A program made the position numbers and the translations under genes. Source: Phytohabitans maris (GTDB lineage: Bacteria > Actinomycetota > Actinomycetes > Mycobacteriales > Micromonosporaceae). Taken from it: a stretch of DNA of 64,000 bases. Location: assembly GCF_031085175.1 (NCBI RefSeq), contig NZ_JAVHUY010000009.1, forward strand, positions 124,001-188,000, given 5' to 3'. The notes below the pieces were generated by a model. The model was given only the letters and a program-made list of their open reading frames with translations. It was not told where the DNA came from and did not search any database. Shown here one piece after another: positions 56,197 to 63,471 of this stretch (its first letter is position 1; each line of letters begins with the position of its first letter).

Positions 56197-57411
56197 ATGA
56201 CCACCACCGACCTGCCGATGATCATCAGCGTCGACGACCACATCATCGAGCCCCCCACGCTGTTCGAGAGGTGGCTGCCGGCGAAGTACCAGGACCGGGC
56301 GCCCCGGGTGGAGCGGCGGCTGATCAGCAAGGAGTCGAAGCTGTTCAACGGCTTGGTCGAGGATCCGGACGGGGACCCCGGAGACGTCTGGCTGTTCGGC
56401 GACTCCGCGTACGTGCTCCGGCGGCCCATCCTCATCCTCGACGGCGTCGAGACCACTGCCGACATGCGTGGCAACGAGCCGGCGACGTACGACCAGATGC
56501 ACCCCGCGTGCTACGACCCCCAAGCCAGGCTCGACGTGATGACCTCCCAGCACGTCGAGGCCTCGCTCGCCTTCCCGACCTTTCCTCGATTCTGCGGTCA
56601 GGCACTGAGCGAGCAGACCAGCAAGGACCGGGACTTCGGGCTCGCGTGCGTCGAGGCATACAACAACTTCATCGTCGAGGAGTGGTGCGGCAACTCGGGC
56701 GGCCGCCTCATCCCGCTCCCCGTCGTGCCCCTGTGGGACCCCGCGCTCGCCGCGGCCGAGGTACGCCGCAACGCGGCGCGTGGCGTCCGCGCCGTCACAT
56801 TCAGCGAGATCGTCGGTCACCTCGGCTTCCCGTCGATCCACCACGGCAACTGGGATCCGTTCTTCGCGGCGTGCGAGGAGACCGGCACGGTCATCTGCAT
56901 GCACATCGGCTCGTCGTCGAAGATGATGCCGATGCCGCCGGACGCACCCGACGTCATCACCACGACGCTCCAGTTCTCCAACTCCTACGCCTCGATGGCG
57001 GACTTCATCTTCTCCGGCGTGCTCGACCGCTTCCCGGCCCTCAAGCTCGCCTACTCGGAGGGTCAAGCCGGTTGGCTCCCCTACGCGATGGAGCGGATGG
57101 ACCACGCCTACACCCACCACACCTGGGGGCACGGCGAGGTCAAGATGCAGGAGCTGCCCTCGACCTACGTCCGGCGCAACATGTACGGCTGCATCTTCGC
57201 CGACCGGCACGCCATCGAGCAGGCTCCCCACATCGGCGTCGACAACCTGATGTTCGAGGTCGACTTCCCGCACGCCGACGGCCCCTACCCGCACACCCTC
57301 GAACACCTCGCCGAGCAGTTCGCCGGAATCGACGCCGAGACAACGTACAAGATCGTCCGCGGCAACGCGATCCAGCTGTTCCAGCTCGACCTGGACCGCC
57401 AGCCCGCCTGA
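56197..57411 (+). CDS. Amidohydrolase-family metal enzyme (ACMSD-like)
   Basis: A 404-residue amidohydrolase_2 protein. SVDDHIIEPPTLFERWLPAK opens the barrel with Asp and His as possible metal ligands; ICMHIGSSSKMMPMPP carries the second His, and VDNLMFEVDFPHADGPYPHT the late Asp/His motif. Members decarboxylate or hydrate 2-oxo or aromatic acids, or hydrolyse C-C or ester bonds. ATG at 56197 has AGGGAGAG upstream. A palindromic operator lies just before it, so it can be expressed on its own although it follows the thiolase gene by about 100 bp. Confidence 0.86.
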   Translation: MTTTDLPMIISVDDHIIEPPTLFERWLPAKYQDRAPRVERRLISKESKLFNGLVEDPDGDPGDVWLFGDSAYVLRRPILILDGVETTADMRGNEPATYDQMHPACYDPQARLDVMTSQHVEASLAFPTFPRFCGQALSEQTSKDRDFGLACVEAYNNFIVEEWCGNSGGRLIPLPVVPLWDPALAAAEVRRNAARGVRAVTFSEIVGHLGFPSIHHGNWDPFFAACEETGTVICMHIGSSSKMMPMPPDAPDVITTTLQFSNSYASMADFIFSGVLDRFPALKLAYSEGQAGWLPYAMERMDHAYTHHTWGHGEVKMQELPSTYVRRNMYGCIFADRHAIEQAPHIGVDNLMFEVDFPHADGPYPHTLEHLAEQFAGIDAETTYKIVRGNAIQLFQLDLDRQPA

Positions 57412-57610
57412 CCGCGACACCGGGCCGCCTTTCGGGGTCGGGGAGAGGGCTCCCGGCCTTCCGCGGATTCACTGCGGAGGACGCGATTTCGGGCTACCAT
57501 CTCTGTCCGTCGTGGTCCAGGCCGTTGCTCCCGCGGCCCCACCCGTCCGCTGTTGGTTGCGGTTACCCCGCTTTGCCTCCGGCGGGGGCGCTCCGGCTCC
57601 GGGAAGGGGG

Positions 57611-57758
57611 TGCCATCTGTGTGCCGTCGACCCGAGGGAGTTGAGCGGACCAGCGCCCCGGGGCGCCAGCGTTGGTCGTGATGGTTTGCGGTGCGTGTGG
57701 GGTGGCGCCCCGGGCGCTGGTCTACCTGGGGTGCGGGTCGACGGCACACGGAATGGCA
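57611..57758. repeat. Inner inverted repeat with two paired blocks
   Basis: Outer block: TGCCATCTGTGTGCCGTCGA plus CCC at 57611-57633 pairs with GGGTCGACGGCACAC and flanks at 57735-57758. Inner block: GACCAGCGCCCCGGGGCGCC at 57648 pairs with TGGCGCCCCGGGCGCTGGTC at 57703-57722. The loop is about 34 bases. RNA from either strand would fold into a long stem. Confidence 0.7.
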
Positions 57759-57898
57759 CGGGCGGCGGGTCTGTGCGCCTTCGGCGCATCTTTCGGCGCT
57801 GCGCGCCGCCGCCCCTCGGCGCGCTTCGCGGCGCGCTTTCGCGGCGAGTCGTTGCGTCCTTGCGCTGCGCCGCGGTCGCCGGCGTCACACGAAGCCGG

Positions 57899-57918
57899 AC
57901 GCACAGACGGGGCAGCTC
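57899..57918 (+). repeat. 20-bp word repeated at 9315-9334 (copy 2)
   Basis: Identical to ACGCACAGACGGGGCAGCTC at 9315-9334 and in the same orientation. This copy lies inside the nested inverted-repeat element. Confidence 0.55.
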
Positions 57919-58132
57919 GACAGCCCCGCTACGCCCGCCGCCCCCGCAAGACCGCCACGCCGCCGCACGGCACAGGGCGCCCGGGCGCCCGGAAGGGGTG
58001 ACCGTGACCAGCGACGGAGGGTGAGGCCGCGGGAGCGACGGCCTGGACCACAACGGGCATCGCGGTAGCTCGGAATTCTCTTTACCTACCTGGGATCTGG
58101 GGCCGCCGCACGGGCACCTCGACCCCGAAGGT

Positions 58133-59437
58133 CTAGCGGAGCACGCGCCGGTGGGTGGCGACGACGTCCCCCACGGCGTCCACGAACGAGGCCAGGTCGG
58201 CGTCGGTCACCGGCAGGGGGAGTGCCAGGTAGCCCCGACGGGCGATGTAGAAGCCGCGCAGCATGAGCTCTATGTGCAGCAGGGCGCGCTTGTCGGGCGC
58301 CGGGTCGATGTCGCGACCGCTGACTATCGGGGAGCGCTGGAAGTGCAGCCCCAGGATGGAGCCGACACCGGTCGCCTGGACAGCCACGCCGAACTCGGCG
58401 AAGAGGGCGTTCAGCCGGTCCCGGAGTCGGTCACCCCGCGCGTTCAGCTCACCGACCGCCTCGGGCGTGAAGACCTCGCGGAGTCCCACCAGGCCGGCCG
58501 CCATCGTGACCGTGTTGTTGTTGAACGTCCCGGGGTGCGACAGGCTGCCGGGGACACTCGGGTCGAACCGCTCCATCAGCCGCCGATCGCCACCGAACGC
58601 GCCGAAGCTGAACCCCGCGCCCAGATACTTTCCGAACGTCGTCAGGTCGGGCACGACGCCCAACCGTTCCTGAAGTCCACCCGGCGCCAGCCTCGACGTC
58701 ATCACCTCGTCGACGATGAGCACGACGCCGTGTCGAGCCGTCGCCTCACGGATCGTGCGGACGAACTCGGCGGTCGCGGGCACCGCGCCGCCGCCGCCGA
58801 GCATCGGCTCGAGGATCACCGCGGCCAGGTCGTCACGGTGCCGCTGGATCGCGGCCAGCGTCCCGGGCACGTCGTTGTAGTCGCAGACGAGGTACGGGTA
58901 CGGAGCGTTGAGGGGGGCCTCGCCGCGGAAGCTCAGCACGCCTCCGTGGTAACCGCTCTCGAAGACCAACACCTTGCTCCGACCGGTCACCGCGCGGGCG
59001 GTCCCGATCGCGAAGAGGTTCGCCTCGGTTCCCGAGTTCGTGAACCGCAGCAGCTCGACGGAGGAGAACCGCTCCGTGATGGTTCGGGCCAGCTCCACCT
59101 CGTAGTTGTTGGGGCCGCCGTAGGACAGCCCTTCGTCGAGGACCCGGCGCACGGCCGCCAGGACCCTGGGGTCGGAGTGGCCGTAGAGGCCGGCAGAGTA
59201 CTCACCGAGCAGGTCGACGTAACGGTGCCCGTCGAGGTCGGTGAGGAACTGCCCCTCCCCCGCCACGAACGTGACCGGGAACGGCGCGTAGTAGAGCGAG
59301 GTCCGCGTGTTGCCCCCCGGCAACACGGCGCCCGCTTCCCTGAACCGACGCTCACTGCGGGGATTGCCCGCGACGTACCGCCGTTCGGCCAGGGCCAGCA
59401 GCTCGCGCAGCTCCGCCTCGACGTCGGTGGTGGTCAT
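58133..59437 (-). CDS. Class III aminotransferase, glutamate-1-semialdehyde aminomutase-like
   Basis: A 434-residue PLP enzyme. LPGGNTRTSLYYAPFPVTFV (GSAM-like N-terminus), RFTNSGTEANLFAIGTARAV, the Asp in LIVDEVMTSRLAPGG and the Schiff-base Lys in TTFGKYLGAGFSFGAFGG are intact. It is not hemL in context: no haem gene is nearby, and it follows hyuB-hyuA on the same strand. Amine transfer on a beta- or omega-amino acid fits better. ATG at 59437 has AGGAG upstream. A MITE-like palindrome lies 24 bp before the start, between it and hyuA, so it may depend on read-through or on its own promoter. Confidence 0.87.
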   Translation of the reverse strand: MTTTDVEAELRELLALAERRYVAGNPRSERRFREAGAVLPGGNTRTSLYYAPFPVTFVAGEGQFLTDLDGHRYVDLLGEYSAGLYGHSDPRVLAAVRRVLDEGLSYGGPNNYEVELARTITERFSSVELLRFTNSGTEANLFAIGTARAVTGRSKVLVFESGYHGGVLSFRGEAPLNAPYPYLVCDYNDVPGTLAAIQRHRDDLAAVILEPMLGGGGAVPATAEFVRTIREATARHGVVLIVDEVMTSRLAPGGLQERLGVVPDLTTFGKYLGAGFSFGAFGGDRRLMERFDPSVPGSLSHPGTFNNNTVTMAAGLVGLREVFTPEAVGELNARGDRLRDRLNALFAEFGVAVQATGVGSILGLHFQRSPIVSGRDIDPAPDKRALLHIELMLRGFYIARRGYLALPLPVTDADLASFVDAVGDVVATHRRVLR

Positions 59438-59460
59438 GCGCTTCTCCTAAGATCGACGGT

Positions 59461-59628
59461 CTAGGGCCTGTATCAAAGAGTTTGTCGGTGCGAGCCGGAG
59501 TCCAGGCGGCGTCAGGTGGTGGCGGGCGCAAGGTCGCATACCGGTGTTGTATGTGGCCTTACGCCCGGCGCCGCATGGCGGCGTCTGGGCCCGGCGCAGC
59601 CCGGCAAGGAATTTGATGCAGGCCCTAG
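59461..59628. mobile_element. 168-bp MITE-like palindromic element
   Basis: Both ends read CTAGGGCCTG followed by T/C and ATCAAA, in inverted orientation (59461-59477 and 59612-59628). The similarity continues inward for almost the whole length, so one strand folds into a single hairpin of about 80 bp arms around CCGGTGTTG. CTAG at both ends is the kind of 4-bp palindromic target (YTAR) used by IS5-group elements, and the ends look like their terminal repeats. There is no coding capacity. The right-hand CTAG supplies the TAG stop of hyuA. Confidence 0.72.
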
Positions 59629-61658
59629 GCCAGCCGGATGTCGAGCCATCCGTGCTCGTTGACGACCGCGGAGTCGCCGGTGCGAAGCAGGACCGTGGTG
59701 GTGGTCGACTCGAAGAGGGCGGGACCCGTGACCCGATCCCCCCGCGCCACGGTCTCCATGCGGTACACGGGAACGTCGATCCAGCCATCCAGATAGACCT
59801 GACGCATACCGGCACCCGGGCTGTGGCCACGGCCCGTCGGCAGCGGCTCGGCGCGCAGCTCCGGCAGCTTGCCGACGGTGGTCGTCCGCGCGTTCACGAT
59901 GACCACCTCCTGCCCGGGCGCGCTGTACGCGTAGAGCTCCTGGTGTCGCTTGTGGAACCTCGCGACGACCTCGTCGACGAAGTCGCTCGCGTCGACGTCC
60001 ACGTCGGTGATGGGCACGGTGATCTCGTAGATCTGCTCGCCGTACCGCATATCGAGCGCGCGCCGGACCTCGATCCGCCCGTCGAACCCGTCGAGCCGGG
60101 CCCGGCCCTCGCGCTCCATGTCGAGCAGCAGCCGCCGCATCCCCTCGGCCGACGTCGACGCGGCGTCCCCGATGTGGGAGCGCACCATCTCGTAGCGCAG
60201 GTCTGTGGCCAGCATCCCCCAGGCGGACAGGACGGACGCGACGTTGGGCACGACCACCCGCTTGATGTCCAGAAGCCGGGCCACCTCGGTGACGTGGACG
60301 CCTGCCGCACCGCCGAAGGCGACCAGCGTGAAGCCGCGCGGGTCGACGCCTCGACGCACGGACACGATCCGGATCCCCTCGGCCATCGTGGTGTTGACGA
60401 CCTTGGAGATACCCGCGGCGGCCTCGACCGTCGAGACCCCCAGGACCTCGCCCACGGCTGCGACCGCCGTTTCCGCGGCGGCGGCGTCGAGGGGCAGATC
60501 GCCACCGGCGAAGCCGGCCGGGTCGAGCAACCCGAGGACCACGTTCGCGTCGGTGACCGTGGCCTCCGTGCCACCTCGCCCGTAGCACGCCGGGCCGGGT
60601 ACCGCTCCCGCACTCTCCGGTCCCACGTGGAGGATGCCGCTGTCGACCCGGGCGATCGAACCGCCACCCGCGCCGAGCGTGTGGATGTCGAGGGTGGGCA
60701 GCGAGACCTTGGCGATGCCGACCTGCTTCTCGGCGGTCAATGGCGCCTCACCGTCCTGCAGCAACGCGATGTCGGTGCTGGTGCCACCCATGTCGAAGGT
60801 GATCAGATCGCCGGTGCCGACGAGCTTGGCGGCCTGTTTCGCGGCCGCGATGCCGCCGGCGGGCCCGGAGAGGACGGCCCCCGCGGCGAGCCGGCTCGAC
60901 TCCGGGATCGTGGCCACGCCGCCGTGCGAGTGCATGATCATCACCTCGCCGGCGTAGCCCGCGTCGGCGAGGCGGCCGCTGAGCCGGGACAGGTAGTCCG
61001 CGAGCACCGGGCCGACGTACGCGTTGACGACCGTCGTCCAGACCCGCTCGTACTCCTTGATCTGCGGCAAGACCTCGCTCGACAGCGACACGTACGTGTC
61101 GGGAAGCCGGTCCGCCAGCGCCACGGCGGTCACCTGCTCGTGCTCGGGGTTGCGGTAGGAGTGGAGGTAGCAGACCGCGATGGCCTCGGCTCCCGATGCG
61201 GCGGCCGCCTCGACCGCGGCCGCGAGCGACTGCGCCGCGAGGGGGATCGCCGCCGTACCGTCCGCCCGCATCCGCTCCCGGACCCCGAAGCGTCGCGCCC
61301 GCGGCACCAGCGGCAGGGGCGGCGCCATCCGCACGTTGTACCGGTCCTCCTTCATCCCCTCGCGCATCTCGATCACGTCCCGGTGGCCCTCGGTCGTGAG
61401 CAGTGCGACCTTCGCGCCCTTGCCCTCCAACAGCGCGTTGGTGGCCACCGTGGTGCCGTGCACGATCCGCTCGGTCGCACCCAGCATCTGGTCACGCGTG
61501 GTGCCAAGCGCGGCGGCGAGCTTGGTCAGCCCTTCGAGTAGCCCGTCCGAAGGGTCCCGCGGGGTGGAGGAGGACTTTGCGATGACCACCCGGCCGTCGC
61601 CGTCGACCGCGGCCAGGTCGGTGAAGGTGCCGCCGATGTCGATGCCAATCCGGTACAC
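59625..61658 (-). CDS. Hydantoinase/oxoprolinase A subunit (HyuA-like)
   Basis: A 677-residue HyuA protein. VYRIGIDIGGTFTDLAAVDG is the N-terminal ATPase strand-loop, VHGTTVATNALLEGKGAKVA the next motif, then LSGPAGGIAAAKQAAKL, FDMGGTSTDIALL and LGAGGGSIARVDSG. HyuA/HyuB complexes use ATP to open 5-oxoproline or hydantoin rings, or to carboxylate ketones (acetone and acetophenone carboxylases). GTG at 61658 lies 2 bp after the hyuB stop. The stop TAG lies in the terminal CTAG of the MITE-like element, so the insertion point coincides with the gene end. Confidence 0.9.
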   Translation of the reverse strand: MYRIGIDIGGTFTDLAAVDGDGRVVIAKSSSTPRDPSDGLLEGLTKLAAALGTTRDQMLGATERIVHGTTVATNALLEGKGAKVALLTTEGHRDVIEMREGMKEDRYNVRMAPPLPLVPRARRFGVRERMRADGTAAIPLAAQSLAAAVEAAAASGAEAIAVCYLHSYRNPEHEQVTAVALADRLPDTYVSLSSEVLPQIKEYERVWTTVVNAYVGPVLADYLSRLSGRLADAGYAGEVMIMHSHGGVATIPESSRLAAGAVLSGPAGGIAAAKQAAKLVGTGDLITFDMGGTSTDIALLQDGEAPLTAEKQVGIAKVSLPTLDIHTLGAGGGSIARVDSGILHVGPESAGAVPGPACYGRGGTEATVTDANVVLGLLDPAGFAGGDLPLDAAAAETAVAAVGEVLGVSTVEAAAGISKVVNTTMAEGIRIVSVRRGVDPRGFTLVAFGGAAGVHVTEVARLLDIKRVVVPNVASVLSAWGMLATDLRYEMVRSHIGDAASTSAEGMRRLLLDMEREGRARLDGFDGRIEVRRALDMRYGEQIYEITVPITDVDVDASDFVDEVVARFHKRHQELYAYSAPGQEVVIVNARTTTVGKLPELRAEPLPTGRGHSPGAGMRQVYLDGWIDVPVYRMETVARGDRVTGPALFESTTTTVLLRTGDSAVVNEHGWLDIRLA

Positions 61659-61660
61659 GC

Positions 61661-63325
61661 TCAGGCTCCCGTCGTGAGGAGAGTGTCGTCGGCCGAGACG
61701 AAGCCGTTCTCGACGTCCCGCCGCCGGGCATCGGGAGAGCGCGCGGCCGGCGGCCCGTAGCCACCGCCGCCCGCGGACTCGACGAGGAACACCGAGTGAG
61801 GTGGGACCTCGATGTCGACCTCCTTGGTCCGGAGCTCCCGCACGTCCTCCCCCGCCAGGAGTCGGTACCGGTGCGGGACACCGTCGCGTCCGCCACACGT
61901 CCCGAACGACGGGTGCCTGACGCCGTCGCCCGCCGTGTTGGCCACCGCCGTCTGCTCGGTCTCCATCCGGAGCCGGAGCACCGAGCCGGCACCTCCACGG
62001 AACTGCCCGTCGCCGAACGAGTCGGGCCGGAACTCGTGGTGCTCGAAGAAGAGCGGGAACCGGACCTCTGCCACCTCGACCGAGCCGAACTTGGAGGAGC
62101 CCATCGCCTGGCCCTCGCCTGCCGTCTCCCACCCGTCTCCGGCCGGGGAGGCCCCGCCCCCCGGCCGCGCGTGGAAGAGGTGCCAGATGAACTGGCGGCC
62201 GGTCCGCGGGTCGACACCTTTGATGGCGATCCGGAACCGCCGACCCCAGCCGGCGATCACCCGATCGGGACAGGCACCCACCAGGGCCTTGATCACGGAC
62301 TCGGCGATCTCCTGGGCACAGTGGTTCGTGGCCAGCGTGACCGGCCCCGGGGCGCGTGCCCACACCACCGTGCCCTCCTTGGCGGTCACCGTGAGCGGCC
62401 GGAACGTCCCCGAGTTCTTCGGGGTCCGCGGCTCGATGAGGAAGGACAGGGCCATGTAGACCGCGGACATCATGTTCGGGTAGGACGAGTTGACGAAGCC
62501 GGTGACCTGAGGGTGGGAGTCGCTCAGGTCGACGTGGAGCGAGTCGCCCGACACCGTGACCGTGGCCCGGATGTAGACGTCCTCGGCTCCGTGGCCGTCA
62601 TCGTCCAGCACGGCCTCGCCGAAATAGACCCCGTCGGTCCAGGTGGAGATGCAGGCCCGGGTCTGGCGCTCGGCACTGTCCAGGATGGCGTCGACCGACT
62701 GGGCGACCGTGTCGGCGCCGTACTCCTCCAGCAGTTGGACGATCCGTCTTTCCCCGACCCAGGACGACCCGATCATCGCCCGGAGGTCGCCCAGGAAGTC
62801 GTCGGCGTGCCGCACGTTGGTCGCGATCATCCGCATCACGTCCTCGCGGACGGTGCCCGCGTCGTACAGCTTGAGCGGGGTGATCCGCAGCCCCTCCTGC
62901 CAGATTTCGGTCGCGCTCGGGTTGTACGCGCCGTGCGTCGAGCCGCCGATGTCGCTCTGGTGCGACCGGTTGATCGACCAGAAGCGGAGCTCGTCTTCGA
63001 AGAAGACCGGCACGAACGTCGTGAGGTCGGGCAGATGGTTGCCACCGTGGTAGGGATCGTTGAGCAGGTACACGTCCCCGGCCCTGATCGAGTCGCCGAA
63101 GAAGTCCGTGATGGCGCGGACCGCCCACGGCATCGAGCCGACGTGGATCGGCACGTGCTCGGCCTGCGCCACCAGCCCGGCCTCGCGGTCAGTGATCGCC
63201 GTAGAGAAGTCCCTGCTCGAGTTGAGGATCTGCGAGTAGGCGGTGCGCAGCATCGCCTCGCCCATCTCCTGCACGATCGCCTCGAACCGGTGCGTGATGA
63301 CCGAGACGGTCACGGGATCGACCAC
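61661..63325 (-). CDS. Hydantoinase/oxoprolinase B subunit (HyuB-like)
   Basis: A 554-residue HyuB protein. PVTVSVITHRFEAIVQEMGE, then RTAYSQILNSSRDFSTAITD, YLLNDPYHGGNHLPDLTTFV and FRGGAGSVLRLRMETEQTAV are signature stretches; SAGGGGYGPPAARSP is the usual end. GTG at 63325 gives the standard N-terminus; a longer reading to 63439 runs through the operator region and is rejected. With HyuA it forms an ATP-dependent amidohydrolase or ketone carboxylase; no gamma subunit of acetone carboxylase is visible. It is divergent from the BKACE gene with an operator between them. Confidence 0.88.
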   Translation of the reverse strand: MVDPVTVSVITHRFEAIVQEMGEAMLRTAYSQILNSSRDFSTAITDREAGLVAQAEHVPIHVGSMPWAVRAITDFFGDSIRAGDVYLLNDPYHGGNHLPDLTTFVPVFFEDELRFWSINRSHQSDIGGSTHGAYNPSATEIWQEGLRITPLKLYDAGTVREDVMRMIATNVRHADDFLGDLRAMIGSSWVGERRIVQLLEEYGADTVAQSVDAILDSAERQTRACISTWTDGVYFGEAVLDDDGHGAEDVYIRATVTVSGDSLHVDLSDSHPQVTGFVNSSYPNMMSAVYMALSFLIEPRTPKNSGTFRPLTVTAKEGTVVWARAPGPVTLATNHCAQEIAESVIKALVGACPDRVIAGWGRRFRIAIKGVDPRTGRQFIWHLFHARPGGGASPAGDGWETAGEGQAMGSSKFGSVEVAEVRFPLFFEHHEFRPDSFGDGQFRGGAGSVLRLRMETEQTAVANTAGDGVRHPSFGTCGGRDGVPHRYRLLAGEDVRELRTKEVDIEVPPHSVFLVESAGGGGYGPPAARSPDARRRDVENGFVSADDTLLTTGA

Positions 63326-63394
63326 GGGTGCCTGCTCTCTTCCTGCTCCCGGACGTCTTGCGGACCGCTTGAAGCCGTAAGGCGGGAGCACCGT

Positions 63395-63424
63395 TGATGA
63401 GATACCATACTCCATATACCGTAC
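63395..63424. promoter_or_regulatory. GntR-type operator between hyuB and BKACE genes
   Basis: The stretch TGATGAGATACCATACTCCA and the following TATACCGTAC lies in the divergent promoter region. It contains TGAGATACCATA (63398-63409), identical to 53771-53782, and a second half-site CCATATACC. It is 70-100 bp from the hyuB start and about 48 bp from the BKACE start. Confidence 0.65.
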
Positions 63425-63471
63425 GTCCTTGCGAGCCATCTGCCGGCTTCCCGATTCATCAGGAGGCGAAC

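Larger units (their letters stand above)
57509..58054. repeat. Nested inverted-repeat element of about 545 bp
   Basis: Outer arms 57509-57569 and 57995-58054 are inverted copies with about ten differences in 61 bases; both contain GTGGTCCAGGCCGT and GCTCCCGCGGCC. An inner inverted repeat (57611-57758) and a GC-rich, GCGC-rich stretch (about 57770-57870) lie between them. No frame inside reads like a protein. The arms recall terminal inverted repeats of a mobile element or MITE, but I see no transposase and no clear target duplication. It fills most of the 721-bp gene-free gap 57412-58132. Confidence 0.65.

Noticed and set aside
57512-58068. Several open frames of 60-190 codons inside the nested repeat
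   Set aside because: All are Arg/Pro/Ala/Gly-rich with no motif; they are expected in GC-rich non-coding DNA and none has a credible ribosome site.
58133-59437. Assignment as hemL (glutamate-1-semialdehyde aminomutase)
   Set aside because: No haem genes nearby and the gene lies in a catabolic operon; only the fold resembles GSAM.
61659-62363. N-terminal extension of HyuA into hyuB
   Set aside because: It overlaps hyuB out of frame; the family N-terminus begins at GTG 61658.
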